From JAGVSR01 sp963750715 (GTDB lineage: Bacteria > Pseudomonadota > Alphaproteobacteria > Rhizobiales > Hyphomicrobiaceae), in NCBI GenBank assembly GCA_963750715.1, contig CAVVRP010000011.1, positions 1 to 64,000 of the forward strand: DNA of 64,000 nucleotides, given 5' to 3'. Below are positions 36,387 through 44,973 of the stretch, piece by piece. Every line of letters starts with the position of its first letter. Position 1 is the first letter of the stretch. Position numbers and translations under genes: made by a program. The notes beneath the pieces were generated by a model. That model was not told where the DNA came from, ran no database searches, and was given only the letters and a program-made list of their open reading frames with translations.

Positions 36387-37454
36387 TCAGCCGGGCAGGC
36401 GGGTCGTCTTGTGTATGAACAGGATGTGATCGGTTTCCTGCCGGTCGATCAACGCATCGCCCTTTTTGAGCTCCACAAGGGAGCACGTTTGCCGGTTGTG
36501 GTGATCGGTCAGCAAGAGTGCTTGATAGTCGAATTTGAACAGGAAGTCCGCGACATCGGTTCGCGTGGCGCCGATCCGCTGCTTCTTGTCAGTGTGCAGT
36601 TCGAGAAGTAAGATTGGCCGCTTCTCCAACAGTGTGCGCCTAGCACCCTTTAAAACTTTGAGTTCGTAACCGTCCACGTCGATCTTGATGAGATCGGGGC
36701 TGACGCTGGCCGTCTCAGAGAAGGCATCGACGCTGGTGAGCATGATCTCAGACGACCGCAAGCCGCGCCCCCGGTTGCCCTGCAGCCAGAACTTCAGACG
36801 CCGATGCCACGCCTCCTTATAGGCTGCAGGCTGAGGGGGCTCCTCGAAGAGCAGCGAACGCGCCGTCCATACCCGCCTCTTGCCCATATGACCATCAGTG
36901 AGTGCGATGTTGTTGACAACCGCCGTCTTGCCGAACGCATCCGTTTCCAGGATTGAACGCTGGGAGGCGGCCAAGTCCGGTATCATTTCGAACGAGTGGA
37001 CCAGGGGAGCGCAGTCGATCTTCGACGCTGCAATACGCGCGAAGTGACCCCGAGCCGATCCGATATCGAAAAACGCGGATGGTTTGAACCGAGACAGGAG
37101 AAAGGTCAGCAGAATTGTTGCGGATTCCTCGTACACTTTGTCGGGTTCGCCGAGCGTCCAGAGGCTATTCTTTCTCTGGATCGACGGATTGCGAATAGGA
37201 TGATGCCCCGGTAGCCACAGCCAGGTTTCATCGTTCGTGCGCGACAAAACAGGTTCGATACGCGCCAGCGCAACCGACAACTCGGCCTTCAGCTGTTGTA
37301 GCGGCGTCGGGATGGCGGCCTTTGGAGACGTCGCTCCAATGTAAAACCGCTGGTTTGCTGCGCTCACACGATCACCGAATGCGCGCTGATGTGCTGGCTC
37401 GCTCTGCCAACGCCATGACAGTGTTGGTGCAGTAGCGATATTGCGCCGGGTCAT
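36387..37454 (-). CDS. FkbM-family methyltransferase
   Basis: 355 residues. The ATG at 37454 follows GGAG. The SAM-binding motif is FFDIGSARGHFARIAA (about 129-144). The FkbM hallmark is PDLIKIDVDGYELKVLKGAR followed by RPILLLELH. FkbM enzymes O-methylate hydroxyls, and in polysaccharide loci usually those of sugars. Convergent with cysQ (17 bases apart). The last gene of the glycan island before the photosynthesis cluster. Confidence 0.85.
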   Translation of the reverse strand: MTRRNIATAPTLSWRWQSEPAHQRAFGDRVSAANQRFYIGATSPKAAIPTPLQQLKAELSVALARIEPVLSRTNDETWLWLPGHHPIRNPSIQRKNSLWTLGEPDKVYEESATILLTFLLSRFKPSAFFDIGSARGHFARIAASKIDCAPLVHSFEMIPDLAASQRSILETDAFGKTAVVNNIALTDGHMGKRRVWTARSLLFEEPPQPAAYKEAWHRRLKFWLQGNRGRGLRSSEIMLTSVDAFSETASVSPDLIKIDVDGYELKVLKGARRTLLEKRPILLLELHTDKKQRIGATRTDVADFLFKFDYQALLLTDHHNRQTCSLVELKKGDALIDRQETDHILFIHKTTRLPG

Positions 37455-37887
37455 AGTGGCTCCGTGTCGTCGCTCAAGATCTGCTCTGCTCCATCGCGTC
37501 TAAACGACGGATCGCCTGTGATCTAGTCAATTCTCGACAATCGGCAGTCTTAATCTAACTGAGACCCCAGCTTCTTTATTCCGAGTAGCGTTCGAGTATG
37601 GCGCAGATCATGGCGCTCTTATGGGGAAAAGAGGTAAAAAAGCCGCAGTGGTCGACGGCCGAAACAACGGCGCGGCGGCCTGAGTTCGTGCGCGAAGCGA
37701 CATTGCCGTCCTCGGCTTAGATCCTGCAGCTATCATTGTGCGGGCCAACGCGATGGCGGCGTCATCGACGCCGCCTCTTACGCAGGATGTACCGCATGGT
37801 CGCGCATACTCATGGGCAGATAGCCGAACGAACGTTCACGACCAGCGCCGCGCAATCCGTTCGTAGCAAGAGCAACAGATTGGCCGC
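37455..37887. other. Boundary region between glycan island and photosynthesis cluster
   Basis: About 430 bp without a gene. It holds a perfect 9-bp hairpin, GGCGGCGTC-ATC-GACGCCGCC (37755-37775), about 112 bases past the hemA stop. There is no T-run on either side, so it is a weak candidate terminator for hemA. The promoter for the FkbM gene should lie near 37460-37560. Confidence 0.45.
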
Positions 37888-39120
37888 CTATTCGGCTGCG
37901 AGGCGCACGTACTGGTTGCGTCCGACCGGGCAGGCTTGCCACAGCTCGGACAAGGCCGACACGAGACGGTCGATGTGCGCGTCGGAGTGGTGCGGTCCAG
38001 GCGTCAGGCGCATGCGCTCGGTTCCCTTCGGCACTGTCGGATAGTTGATCGGCTGGACGTAGATGCCGTAGCAGCCGAGAAGCGTGTCGGTGACGGACTT
38101 GCAGTGGACCGGGTCACCGACCATGACGGGCACGATATGGCTCGGGTTTTCCATGCTCGGAATGCGGGCAGCCTTGAGCCGGGCCTTTACGATCGACGCG
38201 CGTTCCTGCTGGCGGGTGCGCTCCACTTGGCTCGTCTTCAGGTGGCGGATCGAAGCGCAGGCGCCCGCCGCGATGGCCGGCGCGAGCGACGTCGAGAAGA
38301 TGAAGCCGGGTGCGTAGGAACGAATGGCGTCGCAGAGGGAGCGGGTGCCGGCGATGTAGCCGCCCATCACGCCGAAGCCCTTGGCCAGCGTGCCATTGAT
38401 GATGTCGACGCGATGCATGACGCCGTCGCGCTCTGCGATGCCCCCGCCGCGCGGCCCGTAAAGGCCGACTCCGTGGACCTCGTCAAGATAGGTCAGTGCG
38501 TCGTACTTCTCGGCCAGATCGCAGATCGCGCCGATGGGCGAGATATGGCCGTCCATCGAGTAGACGCTTTCGAAGGCGATGATCTTGGGAACCCCTGACG
38601 GCGAGGCGCTCAGTTTTGCCTCAAGATCGGCGATGTCATTGTGCCTGAAGATCCGCTTCTGGCCGTTGCCGTGGCGAATGCCTTCGATCATCGATGCGTG
38701 GTTTTTTTCGTCGGAGAAGACGATGCAGCCGGGCAATAGCTTCTGCAGTGTGGACAGCGTCGCGTCGTTTGCAACGTAAGCCGATGTGAACAGCAAAGCG
38801 GCTTCTTTGCCGTGCAGATCGGCGATCTCGGCCTCGAGTTCGACATGGTAGTGCGTCGTGCCGGAGATGTTGCGGGTGCCGCCGGAGCCCGCTCCCACGG
38901 CGTCGATCGCTTCATGCATGGCATTGAGCACCACGGGATTCTGTCCCATCCCGAGATAATCGTTTGAGCACCAGACTGTGATCTGTCTGGCAGCGCCGTT
39001 CTTGAAATGTGAAGCCGACGGAAATTCGCCGCGATGACGCTTGAGATCCGCGAAGACCCTATAACGGCCCTCTGCATGCAACGCTTCGAGTTGGTCGCTG
39101 AAGATGGCTTCATAGTTCAT
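37888..39120 (-). CDS. hemA: 5-aminolevulinate synthase
   Basis: 410 residues. The ATG follows GGGGAG. It is a PLP alpha-oxoamine synthase: VWCSNDYLGM and NISGTTHYHVELE near the N-terminus, LDEVHGVGLYG, and the Schiff-base lysine in NGTLAKGFGVMGGYIAG. It condenses glycine with succinyl-CoA to 5-aminolevulinate, the first step of tetrapyrrole (bacteriochlorophyll, haem) synthesis in alphaproteobacteria. Lies 195 bp after puhE with its own PpsR-type site, so expression can be set separately from the bch-puh operon. Confidence 0.97.
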   Translation of the reverse strand: MNYEAIFSDQLEALHAEGRYRVFADLKRHRGEFPSASHFKNGAARQITVWCSNDYLGMGQNPVVLNAMHEAIDAVGAGSGGTRNISGTTHYHVELEAEIADLHGKEAALLFTSAYVANDATLSTLQKLLPGCIVFSDEKNHASMIEGIRHGNGQKRIFRHNDIADLEAKLSASPSGVPKIIAFESVYSMDGHISPIGAICDLAEKYDALTYLDEVHGVGLYGPRGGGIAERDGVMHRVDIINGTLAKGFGVMGGYIAGTRSLCDAIRSYAPGFIFSTSLAPAIAAGACASIRHLKTSQVERTRQQERASIVKARLKAARIPSMENPSHIVPVMVGDPVHCKSVTDTLLGCYGIYVQPINYPTVPKGTERMRLTPGPHHSDAHIDRLVSALSELWQACPVGRNQYVRLAAE

Positions 39121-39179
39121 GCGTAGCTCCCCAACACGCGCTCCAGCGGCAGCCGAAGCCCTTTTTGGACATCCTATGA

Positions 39180-39210
39180 TGTCAGTCTACAATGACAAAT
39201 AAGACTGTCA
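39180..39210 (-). promoter_or_regulatory. PpsR/CrtJ binding site plus third half-site upstream of hemA
   Basis: TGTCAGTCTACAATGACA (39180-39197) is an exact TGT-N12-ACA site with TGTCA/TGACA arms. Eight bases further is another TGTCA (39206-39210), making TGTCA-N8-TGACA-N8-TGTCA. It starts 60 bp before the hemA ATG. The known role of the family is aerobic/redox repression of photosynthesis genes. Confidence 0.8.
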
Positions 39211-39315
39211 AGTAAAGCTAACACATATTAAGGGCGCGGCGCCGGTTGCCGGTGGGCATTAGCTGGCTAACGTACTGCGCAGGACACAGAATTTTGGGAA
39301 AGCAGAAAATCCGGG

Positions 39316-40158
39316 TCAGCGTGTCGCGGCTGACGCGGGAGCAGGCACGGCGTCGGTCGCAGTTGTCGAGGGCTGCGCCCTGAGCGTTTCGGCCAGTGAA
39401 ACCTCTGATGGCATATACCAGCGCCAAAGCCACGAGCTGTCAAATTTCATGACCATCAGCCAGTGCTCGAGGATCGCGAGCGCGAGCATAAGGGCGACGA
39501 ACATCCCCGAGGTCTGGTCGAACGCACTGGTCCCGGCAGCAAGGATTTCGATGACGCACAGCGTCAGGACCGCGGTCGAGCCGATGATCGACACTGGAAA
39601 CAGCATGTTCATCGGGCGGCGACGGAAGTAGCTGCCGAGATAGCGCAGATGCTCGGGTAAGAACTGCTCGTTGAGGTTTCGCACACCCAGAAACACATTG
39701 AACTTGGCGCTGAGACGCATGATCCACAGCACCAGGAAGGTCAAGGTACCCGTCTGGTTGACGCCGCCCCAGGTGAGCCAGACGATGAACACCGCAGTCA
39801 GGGCTATTGCGATTTCGTGGTAGGCAATTGCCTGAACGGCCAAATGGAACCGCTGCCAGCCGGAACTGCCTTCGGGCAGGGCGGCCGTGCGCGGGCCTGT
39901 AACGTAGCCCAGCAGGAAGCTCGTCTCATGCCAGGCCCAGACGGCGACAGCGGCGGTGAAGGCGTGGTACGCGCCGCCGGTCTCGCCATCTTGGCAGGAG
40001 TACGCAAGACCGGCGAGCCCGGCCACGGCGACGACCGTTACTCCGAGCATCGTCCAACGGTGCGTGTGACGCGGCAGTCCGTTGAGGTAGAGCAGCACGC
40101 CGGTGCTGAACCACCATACGAACAGCGCGTACAGCACGGGCATTGCGAACTGCGCCAC
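39316..40158 (-). CDS. puhE: Photosynthetic complex assembly membrane protein PuhE
   Basis: 280 residues with about six membrane helices. Typical PuhE (DUF3623) segments are MPVLYALFVWWFSTGVLLYLN, WAWHETSFLLGYVTGPR, MRLSAKFNVFLGVRNLNEQF and FLPEHLRYLGSYF. It modulates reaction-centre assembly. The start used is GTG at 40158. The ATG at 40143 (MPVLYALF) is also possible. It lies 21 bases after acsF, as in other aerobic phototrophs. Confidence 0.92.
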   Translation of the reverse strand: MAQFAMPVLYALFVWWFSTGVLLYLNGLPRHTHRWTMLGVTVVAVAGLAGLAYSCQDGETGGAYHAFTAAVAVWAWHETSFLLGYVTGPRTAALPEGSSGWQRFHLAVQAIAYHEIAIALTAVFIVWLTWGGVNQTGTLTFLVLWIMRLSAKFNVFLGVRNLNEQFLPEHLRYLGSYFRRRPMNMLFPVSIIGSTAVLTLCVIEILAAGTSAFDQTSGMFVALMLALAILEHWLMVMKFDSSWLWRWYMPSEVSLAETLRAQPSTTATDAVPAPASAATR

Positions 40159-40179
40159 GACCCTTCTAGTCCTTCATAT

Positions 40180-41247
40180 TCACCACACGGGCGCCAAGCG
40201 GATCTGCTGGGGAAGCTCGTGCTTTTTCGCCGGAATGACATACATCGACAGGAACGTCAGGCCAGCCGAAGCACCGAACGCGAGCCGCTTCATGCGACCC
40301 GCAAAGCCCGGCACATCCGCTGCCGCCTCGAGTTTCTCGTTGACGCGACGCAGCTTCTCCATGCCGGCGCGGAAACGCGGATGGTCGATGTCGAGCGTCA
40401 GCGGGAAAACCTGCTGGGAGATCTCCGACGTCAGGCGAAACACCCGGTAGTCGTAGTCCGTCGGATCGATTCCAATCGCCTTGTGGAACTCCGGCCGGGC
40501 GTGATCGCGGACATACATCGTCGCATAAACGGCGAGCACGAAGAACCGCACCCACAGTTTGTTCATGCCCGTCAGCAGCTGCGGGTTGGCCCGCATCAGT
40601 AGCGCGAAGGCCTCGCCGTGGCGGAACTCGTCGTTGCACCACTTCTCGAACCATTTGAAGATCGGATGGAAGCGCTTGTCGGGATGGCGCTCGAGGTGCC
40701 GGTAGATCGTGATGTAGCGTGCGTAGCCGATCTTCTCCGAAAGATATGTCGCGTAATAGATGAACTTCGGCTTGAAGTACGTGTACTTCTTGGCCTTCGT
40801 CAGGAAGCCGAGGTCGATGCCGATGCCGAGGTCCTTCAGGCTGTCGTTGATGAAGCCGGCATGGCGGGCCTCGTCCCGGCTCATGAACTTGAAAAGCTCG
40901 ACGACGTCCTTGTTGGTGCCGCGCTTTTTCATCTCGGCATACAGCACGCAGCCGGAGAATTCCGAGGTGAGCGAACTCACCAGAAAGTCGATGAATTCCT
41001 TACGCAGGCCTTCGGGCAGATCATTGAGCTTGAAATCGTCCCACGCTTCGGTGCGGCGGAAGTGACCCTTGTTGGGATCGGCGCGCATCTCGGCCAGCAG
41101 TGCGTCCCATTCGTTGCGCACGAGGCTGACGTCGAGCTTGTCCATCTCGTCGAAGTCGGTCGTATAGAAGCGCGGGCTCAGCATCGCTTCCTGGCAGGCC
41201 TGCTTCGTCGTCTCATTGGGGGCAAGGCCCAGGCTCTCGATTGTCAT
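40180..41247 (-). CDS. acsF: Mg-protoporphyrin IX monomethyl ester oxidative cyclase (aerobic)
   Basis: 355 residues from the ATG at 41247 (the frame is open to 41334). A di-iron carboxylate protein: SRDEARHAGF and NDEFRHGEAFALLM supply the second and later iron ligands of the EX..DEXRH pattern. The reaction is O2-dependent closure of ring E to give protochlorophyllide. Presence of AcsF indicates pigment synthesis under oxygen. The start overlaps the stop of the small upstream gene (41244-41247). Confidence 0.96.
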   Translation of the reverse strand: MTIESLGLAPNETTKQACQEAMLSPRFYTTDFDEMDKLDVSLVRNEWDALLAEMRADPNKGHFRRTEAWDDFKLNDLPEGLRKEFIDFLVSSLTSEFSGCVLYAEMKKRGTNKDVVELFKFMSRDEARHAGFINDSLKDLGIGIDLGFLTKAKKYTYFKPKFIYYATYLSEKIGYARYITIYRHLERHPDKRFHPIFKWFEKWCNDEFRHGEAFALLMRANPQLLTGMNKLWVRFFVLAVYATMYVRDHARPEFHKAIGIDPTDYDYRVFRLTSEISQQVFPLTLDIDHPRFRAGMEKLRRVNEKLEAAADVPGFAGRMKRLAFGASAGLTFLSMYVIPAKKHELPQQIRLAPVW

Positions 41248-41546
41248 AGTTTTTTCCCCGACGAGAAACTGACTTCGTAAAGTTCGGTGAGTTCGAGTCG
41301 AGCTGAAAGCATCGTGAACATGCGCTCGAGCCAACCCGCCCGGGTCACCGTCGCTTGTCGCTGCAGAACCACTTTCTGACCGTACGGGACTCGAATTGGA
41401 TCACCATGAACCAGGACCTCGTCGCCTGGCTCGATCTTATGGCCGCCGTGCAGGTCGACATGCGCATGAAGGCTCTCGAACGTGTTCTCGACCTCCACGG
41501 TGCATGGCACCACAAACGACTCCTTGGCCCTGAACCAGCCGCTCAT
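41244..41546 (-). CDS. Small conserved photosynthesis-cluster protein of unknown function
   Basis: 100 residues, soluble, no membrane helix. Contains VEVENTFESLHAHVDL, KIEPGDEVLVHG and VPYGQKVVLQRQATVTRAG, which look like a small beta-sheet domain. It overlaps puhC by four bases and acsF by four bases, so it is made in step with both. A short ORF at this spot is common in such clusters. A role near PuhC or the cyclase is inferred from position only. Confidence 0.8.
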   Translation of the reverse strand: MSGWFRAKESFVVPCTVEVENTFESLHAHVDLHGGHKIEPGDEVLVHGDPIRVPYGQKVVLQRQATVTRAGWLERMFTMLSARLELTELYEVSFSSGKKL

Positions 41547-42001
41547 TGCGCTCGACCTCCCGCCGCCAACATTGTGGCGAACACTCCCGCATTATCGTGC
41601 CCGAACGCCTCGAGCGCCACGATGCGCCCGGTCGCCGGATCCTCCAGGATAAGGCGTTGATCGCCATTGTGATAGAGCTTGAAGGGGGTTTCGGAGCCGA
41701 TATTTGCCTGGCGGCGCTCACGAATGAGGCCGCGCATCAGGCCGCGAATGAAGTGGTTCGTGCCGGGTGCGGCCGCGAAGACGACCTTGGTGGTGTCCGC
41801 GTCGAGAACGGTGAAGCCGCCATCTGCCCCGTCGATGAATTTGAGGGCCAGCGGGACGGAACCTGCAGCGAGATCGCGTTCCGCTGGCGACTGCGGCTTG
41901 CCGTAGAGCAGCGCGAGGGCAACCGACGCGGCGAGCAGGACACCCGCAGCGACAAGGGCCCATCTTGGGGCGGTGTCGGTGTTCAGGGTTTTTGCTGGCA
42001 C
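41543..42001 (-). CDS. puhC: Photosynthetic complex assembly protein PuhC
   Basis: 152 residues. The start is GTG at 42001, with GAAGGA correctly placed; the same frame is open far upstream but that part is a shadow of puhB. One membrane helix near the N-terminus (LVAAGVLLAASVALALLYG) is followed by a periplasmic domain with FIDGADGGFTVLDADT, FIRGLMRGLIRERR and FKLYHNGDQRLILEDPATG, which are PuhC features. Needed for reaction-centre/LH1 assembly. Confidence 0.9.
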   Translation of the reverse strand: MPAKTLNTDTAPRWALVAAGVLLAASVALALLYGKPQSPAERDLAAGSVPLALKFIDGADGGFTVLDADTTKVVFAAAPGTNHFIRGLMRGLIRERRQANIGSETPFKLYHNGDQRLILEDPATGRIVALEAFGHDNAGVFATMLAAGGRAQ

Positions 42002-42033
42002 GTCGCGTTCCTTCGGTTGCCTCTGGAGGTCGT

Positions 42034-42714
42034 TCACGCTGCGGCCGGCTGGCCGGAACCGGTGGAGACAGTCGGTGCCTTCTGCCGTGCGGCGCTCTTG
42101 GCGACCCGAACCGCGGTTTGCGCCGACTGGTCGGCCAACGCCCGCGACAGGATCTCGGCAGCCCCCGCAGCGCCACTGATGCAACGCAGCATCGGTTGCG
42201 GGTTCGAGAAGTGCCAGCGGCGGGCGTGCGGCCACAGGACGAGGTAGGCGATCCTCTCGCCCTTCGCGAGGGTGACCGGAATATCGCCATTGCCATCGGC
42301 TTCGGCGTGCAGGTCGGCCCGGTCGATCATCGTGAACGGGACGTTGAGGGCGACGGGCAGAGCAATGCCGTAACGCATGACAATGCGATTGTTGGTGATG
42401 GTGTACATCGTCGTGCGCGCAGTCATCCACGCGACGCCGGCCAGCAGGCCGATGGCGATTGTTGCAGCCGGCACGGCCCAGTAGGTCGCCGAGATGGCGC
42501 TGACCCACGTTTCGCCATCGTCGACGAGGGAGACCACCTGCCACGCCGCAAGAAGCGCGAAATAAATCGCGACCTTGCGGACGTGGAACGCGTTGATCGC
42601 AAGGTGTCGCCACGACGGGGACCCTTGCCAAAGGATCTTTTCACTGGGGGGGACCTTGCCGGGAAGCCCCGGCAAGCCTTCGTAATCATACTCGGTGATG
42701 AGATCTTTTCTCAC
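42034..42714 (-). CDS. puhB: Photosynthetic complex assembly protein PuhB
   Basis: 226 residues. N-terminal LPPSE-type segment (GKVPPSEKILWQGSPSW), then two or three membrane helices and a PH-like domain with YTITNNRIVMRYGIALPV. PuhB is a reaction-centre-specific assembly factor. 90 bases after puhA and 32 before puhC. The alanine-rich tail (about 190-226) is less conserved. Confidence 0.92.
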   Translation of the reverse strand: MRKDLITEYDYEGLPGLPGKVPPSEKILWQGSPSWRHLAINAFHVRKVAIYFALLAAWQVVSLVDDGETWVSAISATYWAVPAATIAIGLLAGVAWMTARTTMYTITNNRIVMRYGIALPVALNVPFTMIDRADLHAEADGNGDIPVTLAKGERIAYLVLWPHARRWHFSNPQPMLRCISGAAGAAEILSRALADQSAQTAVRVAKSAARQKAPTVSTGSGQPAAA

Positions 42715-42804
42715 AGCAGCGGCTCCTGGCGATCTGGCGTGGCGTACAATGTGCCGGCGCCGAAGTAACCGACAATTCGATCTTCCTCGAGCCGCGTAAC
42801 GCTG

Positions 42805-43506
42805 TCAGGACTTCTTGGTTGCCGGAATACCGGCGAACTGGCTGCCGAGGATCGAGTTGACCGTGATGCCGTCGCTGGCGATGCCGGTTACGATATCGAC
42901 GCCGCGGATGCTGCTCGTGAAGTTGATCGGCAGAAGGACACGTTTGTTGCCGGTGGTTTCCACTTCGAGGTAGCGGATCATGTATTCGGAACGGTCGATC
43001 CAGACATCCTTGACCGTGCCGCCCTGAACGCCGTCGGCGCCATACACCGGAAGCCCGCGCGGATCGATATCTTCTTCGACCACGGAGAAGCCAGCGGCGA
43101 GGCGCATCGGCACGATCCGGTTCGCACCCTGGTACGTCACGTCCGGCGTATCCGAACGCTCGGCATACGAGCCAGGACCGATCGAGTCCGTGTAGGGATT
43201 GCCGGTCGGAACGAGCGGTGCGCCGTACCAGTTCTCGGTCTTTGTGCCCTTGACCGGACGATTGTCGTCGCGGCTGGTGTTCGGCGCCGTGACCGTGGCG
43301 CCGTTGGCGAGCTTGAACGACTTCGGCTCGGGGATGAGGATGAAGTCGTCGCCGCGCGACTTGCCGGTGATGTCGTCGACGAGGGGGTAGCCCTCGCGGC
43401 GGTCCTCGCGGCGGATGTACAGAATGAGACCGGCGAAGAACAGCCAAAATACGTACAGCGTGAGCTGTGCGACATCCAAATAGGACGTGAGGGCTCCAGT
43501 TTGCAT
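42805..43506 (-). CDS. puhA: Reaction centre H subunit
   Basis: 233 residues from the ATG at 43506, with GGAGG five bases upstream. The single N-terminal membrane helix lies in LDVAQLTLYVFWLFFAGLIL and is followed by the conserved YIRREDRREGYPL. The cytoplasmic PRC-barrel part contains GLPVYGADGVQGGTVKDVWIDRSE and VLLPINF. It anchors and controls quinone reduction in the reaction centre. The reading frame is continuous upstream with lhaA, with no stop between, but the strong ribosome-binding site shows separate initiation. Confidence 0.95.
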   Translation of the reverse strand: MQTGALTSYLDVAQLTLYVFWLFFAGLILYIRREDRREGYPLVDDITGKSRGDDFILIPEPKSFKLANGATVTAPNTSRDDNRPVKGTKTENWYGAPLVPTGNPYTDSIGPGSYAERSDTPDVTYQGANRIVPMRLAAGFSVVEEDIDPRGLPVYGADGVQGGTVKDVWIDRSEYMIRYLEVETTGNKRVLLPINFTSSIRGVDIVTGIASDGITVNSILGSQFAGIPATKKS

Positions 43507-43529
43507 AGTAACCTCCAGGTGGTCAGATA

Positions 43530-44973
43530 TCAGCCGCGCAGGTCGGCCAGTTCGAGTTGCGGAGTAAGAGTCTTGACGGCCCCTACGGGTGGTATGAACG
43601 AGGGGTCCCAGTGCAATCAGAGTGATGAACAAGAGCAGGATCTCGACGTGGTACACAAAGATGTATCCGGTGGCGGGCCCGGTGAATCCTTCGCCGAACG
43701 CGCCGTTTGAGGTGAGGTGGGTTACGGCGTCGCGCAACGCGCCACCCAACGCGATTGCAAGGCCTGCCGCTGTGGCCTGGGCCGATCCCCAGGCGCCAAG
43801 CGCCATGCCACTGTCTTCGCCGCTCGAGGCAGCCATCGATGCCGTCAGCGTGCCGTGGGCAAACAGACCGCCGCCGAACCCGATCAGTGCTGTGCCTATT
43901 GCGAAGAGACCCGCTGAACCGAACGGTTCGCAGAAAATCACGCACGAAAAGCCGGCCAGACCGATGATCGCGCCATATGCTGCGACCCTGAACGGATCAG
44001 CGCCTTGCCCCAGAATGCGGGCCGCCAGCCATAATCCGGCGGCGCTGCCGGCAGCGAACGCGGCAGTGAGAGCCGTCGTTGCACCGACCGACAGATGCAG
44101 GATCTGACCGCCGAACGGCTCGAGCAGAACATCGGCCATGCTGAAGGCCGCTGTGCCAAGACCAATTGCCAGTAGCCTGCGCTTTGATTTCTCGGTCTGC
44201 CCCAGATAGGTCTGCCATGACTGGCGGAACGAGGGCTGGGCGATGTCGGGCCGCGTGAGGTTGGGCTGGCGCGGCTCCTGCTTCCACAGGGCGATGGAGT
44301 TCAGGGCGACGGTGACCACGGCTGCGCCCTGGATCACCTGAATCAGCTTTAGAGGCGTGAAGTCATGCAGCAAGTACCCGAACGCAAGGGCGCTGATCAG
44401 CATTCCAGCGAGCAGCATCGCACACAGCAACGCCACAACCTTGGGACGCGCGTGCGCTGGCGCGAGGTCGGTCGCGAGCGCCAGACCAGCGGTTTGCACG
44501 GTATGCAATCCCGCACCGACCAACAGGAAGGCTGCGGCAGCAGCGACATGACCGACCCACATCGGCCCATGGGTGTCGCCCGACAGCAAAAGCAATGCGA
44601 ACGGCATGATCGAGAAACCGCCGAACTGCAGCATCGAGCCGATGACCAGATATGGCACACGGCGCCAGCCGAGATAGGAGCGATGGGTGTCGGACCGGAA
44701 GCCGACCAGGGCGCGGAACGGGGCGAAGAACAACGGCAGCGAGATCATCAGTGCGACGAGGGTGGCAGGCACGCCGAGTTCGACAATCATTACGCGATTG
44801 AGCGTGCCGAGCACGAGCACGATCGCCATGCCGACTGTGACCTGAAACAGCGAAAGCCGGAGCAGACGGCCAAGCGGAAGTTCTTTCGTCGCCGCATCGG
44901 CGAACGGCAGGAAGCGCGGGCTCATGGTGGCCCACTGTTGACGCAGACGTTCGTTGAACTCACGAACAATCAT
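43530..44973 (-). CDS. lhaA: Light-harvesting complex 1 assembly protein LhaA (PucC/MFS family), C-terminus affected by a likely frameshift
   Basis: A twelve-helix PucC-family protein of about 480 residues: LPLGRLLRLSLFQVTVGMA, LGTLNRVMIVELGVPATLVA and DVLLEPFGGQILHLSVGATT are typical. It brings pigments or subunits to LH1. As written, the frame does not stop but runs through 34 extra codons into puhA. In the +1 frame the family-like ending TPQLELADLRG followed by TGA (43530) is present. The length 43530-44973 is one base over a multiple of three, so one extra base, perhaps in the 4-base G/C run at 43602-43605, would explain it. Overlaps bchM by four bases. Confidence 0.85.

Noticed and set aside
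42805..44973. A genuine LhaA-PuhA fusion protein
   Set aside because: The family-like lhaA stop is present one frame over, puhA has a strong separate ribosome-binding site, and topology is unfavourable. Listed as a frame anomaly instead.
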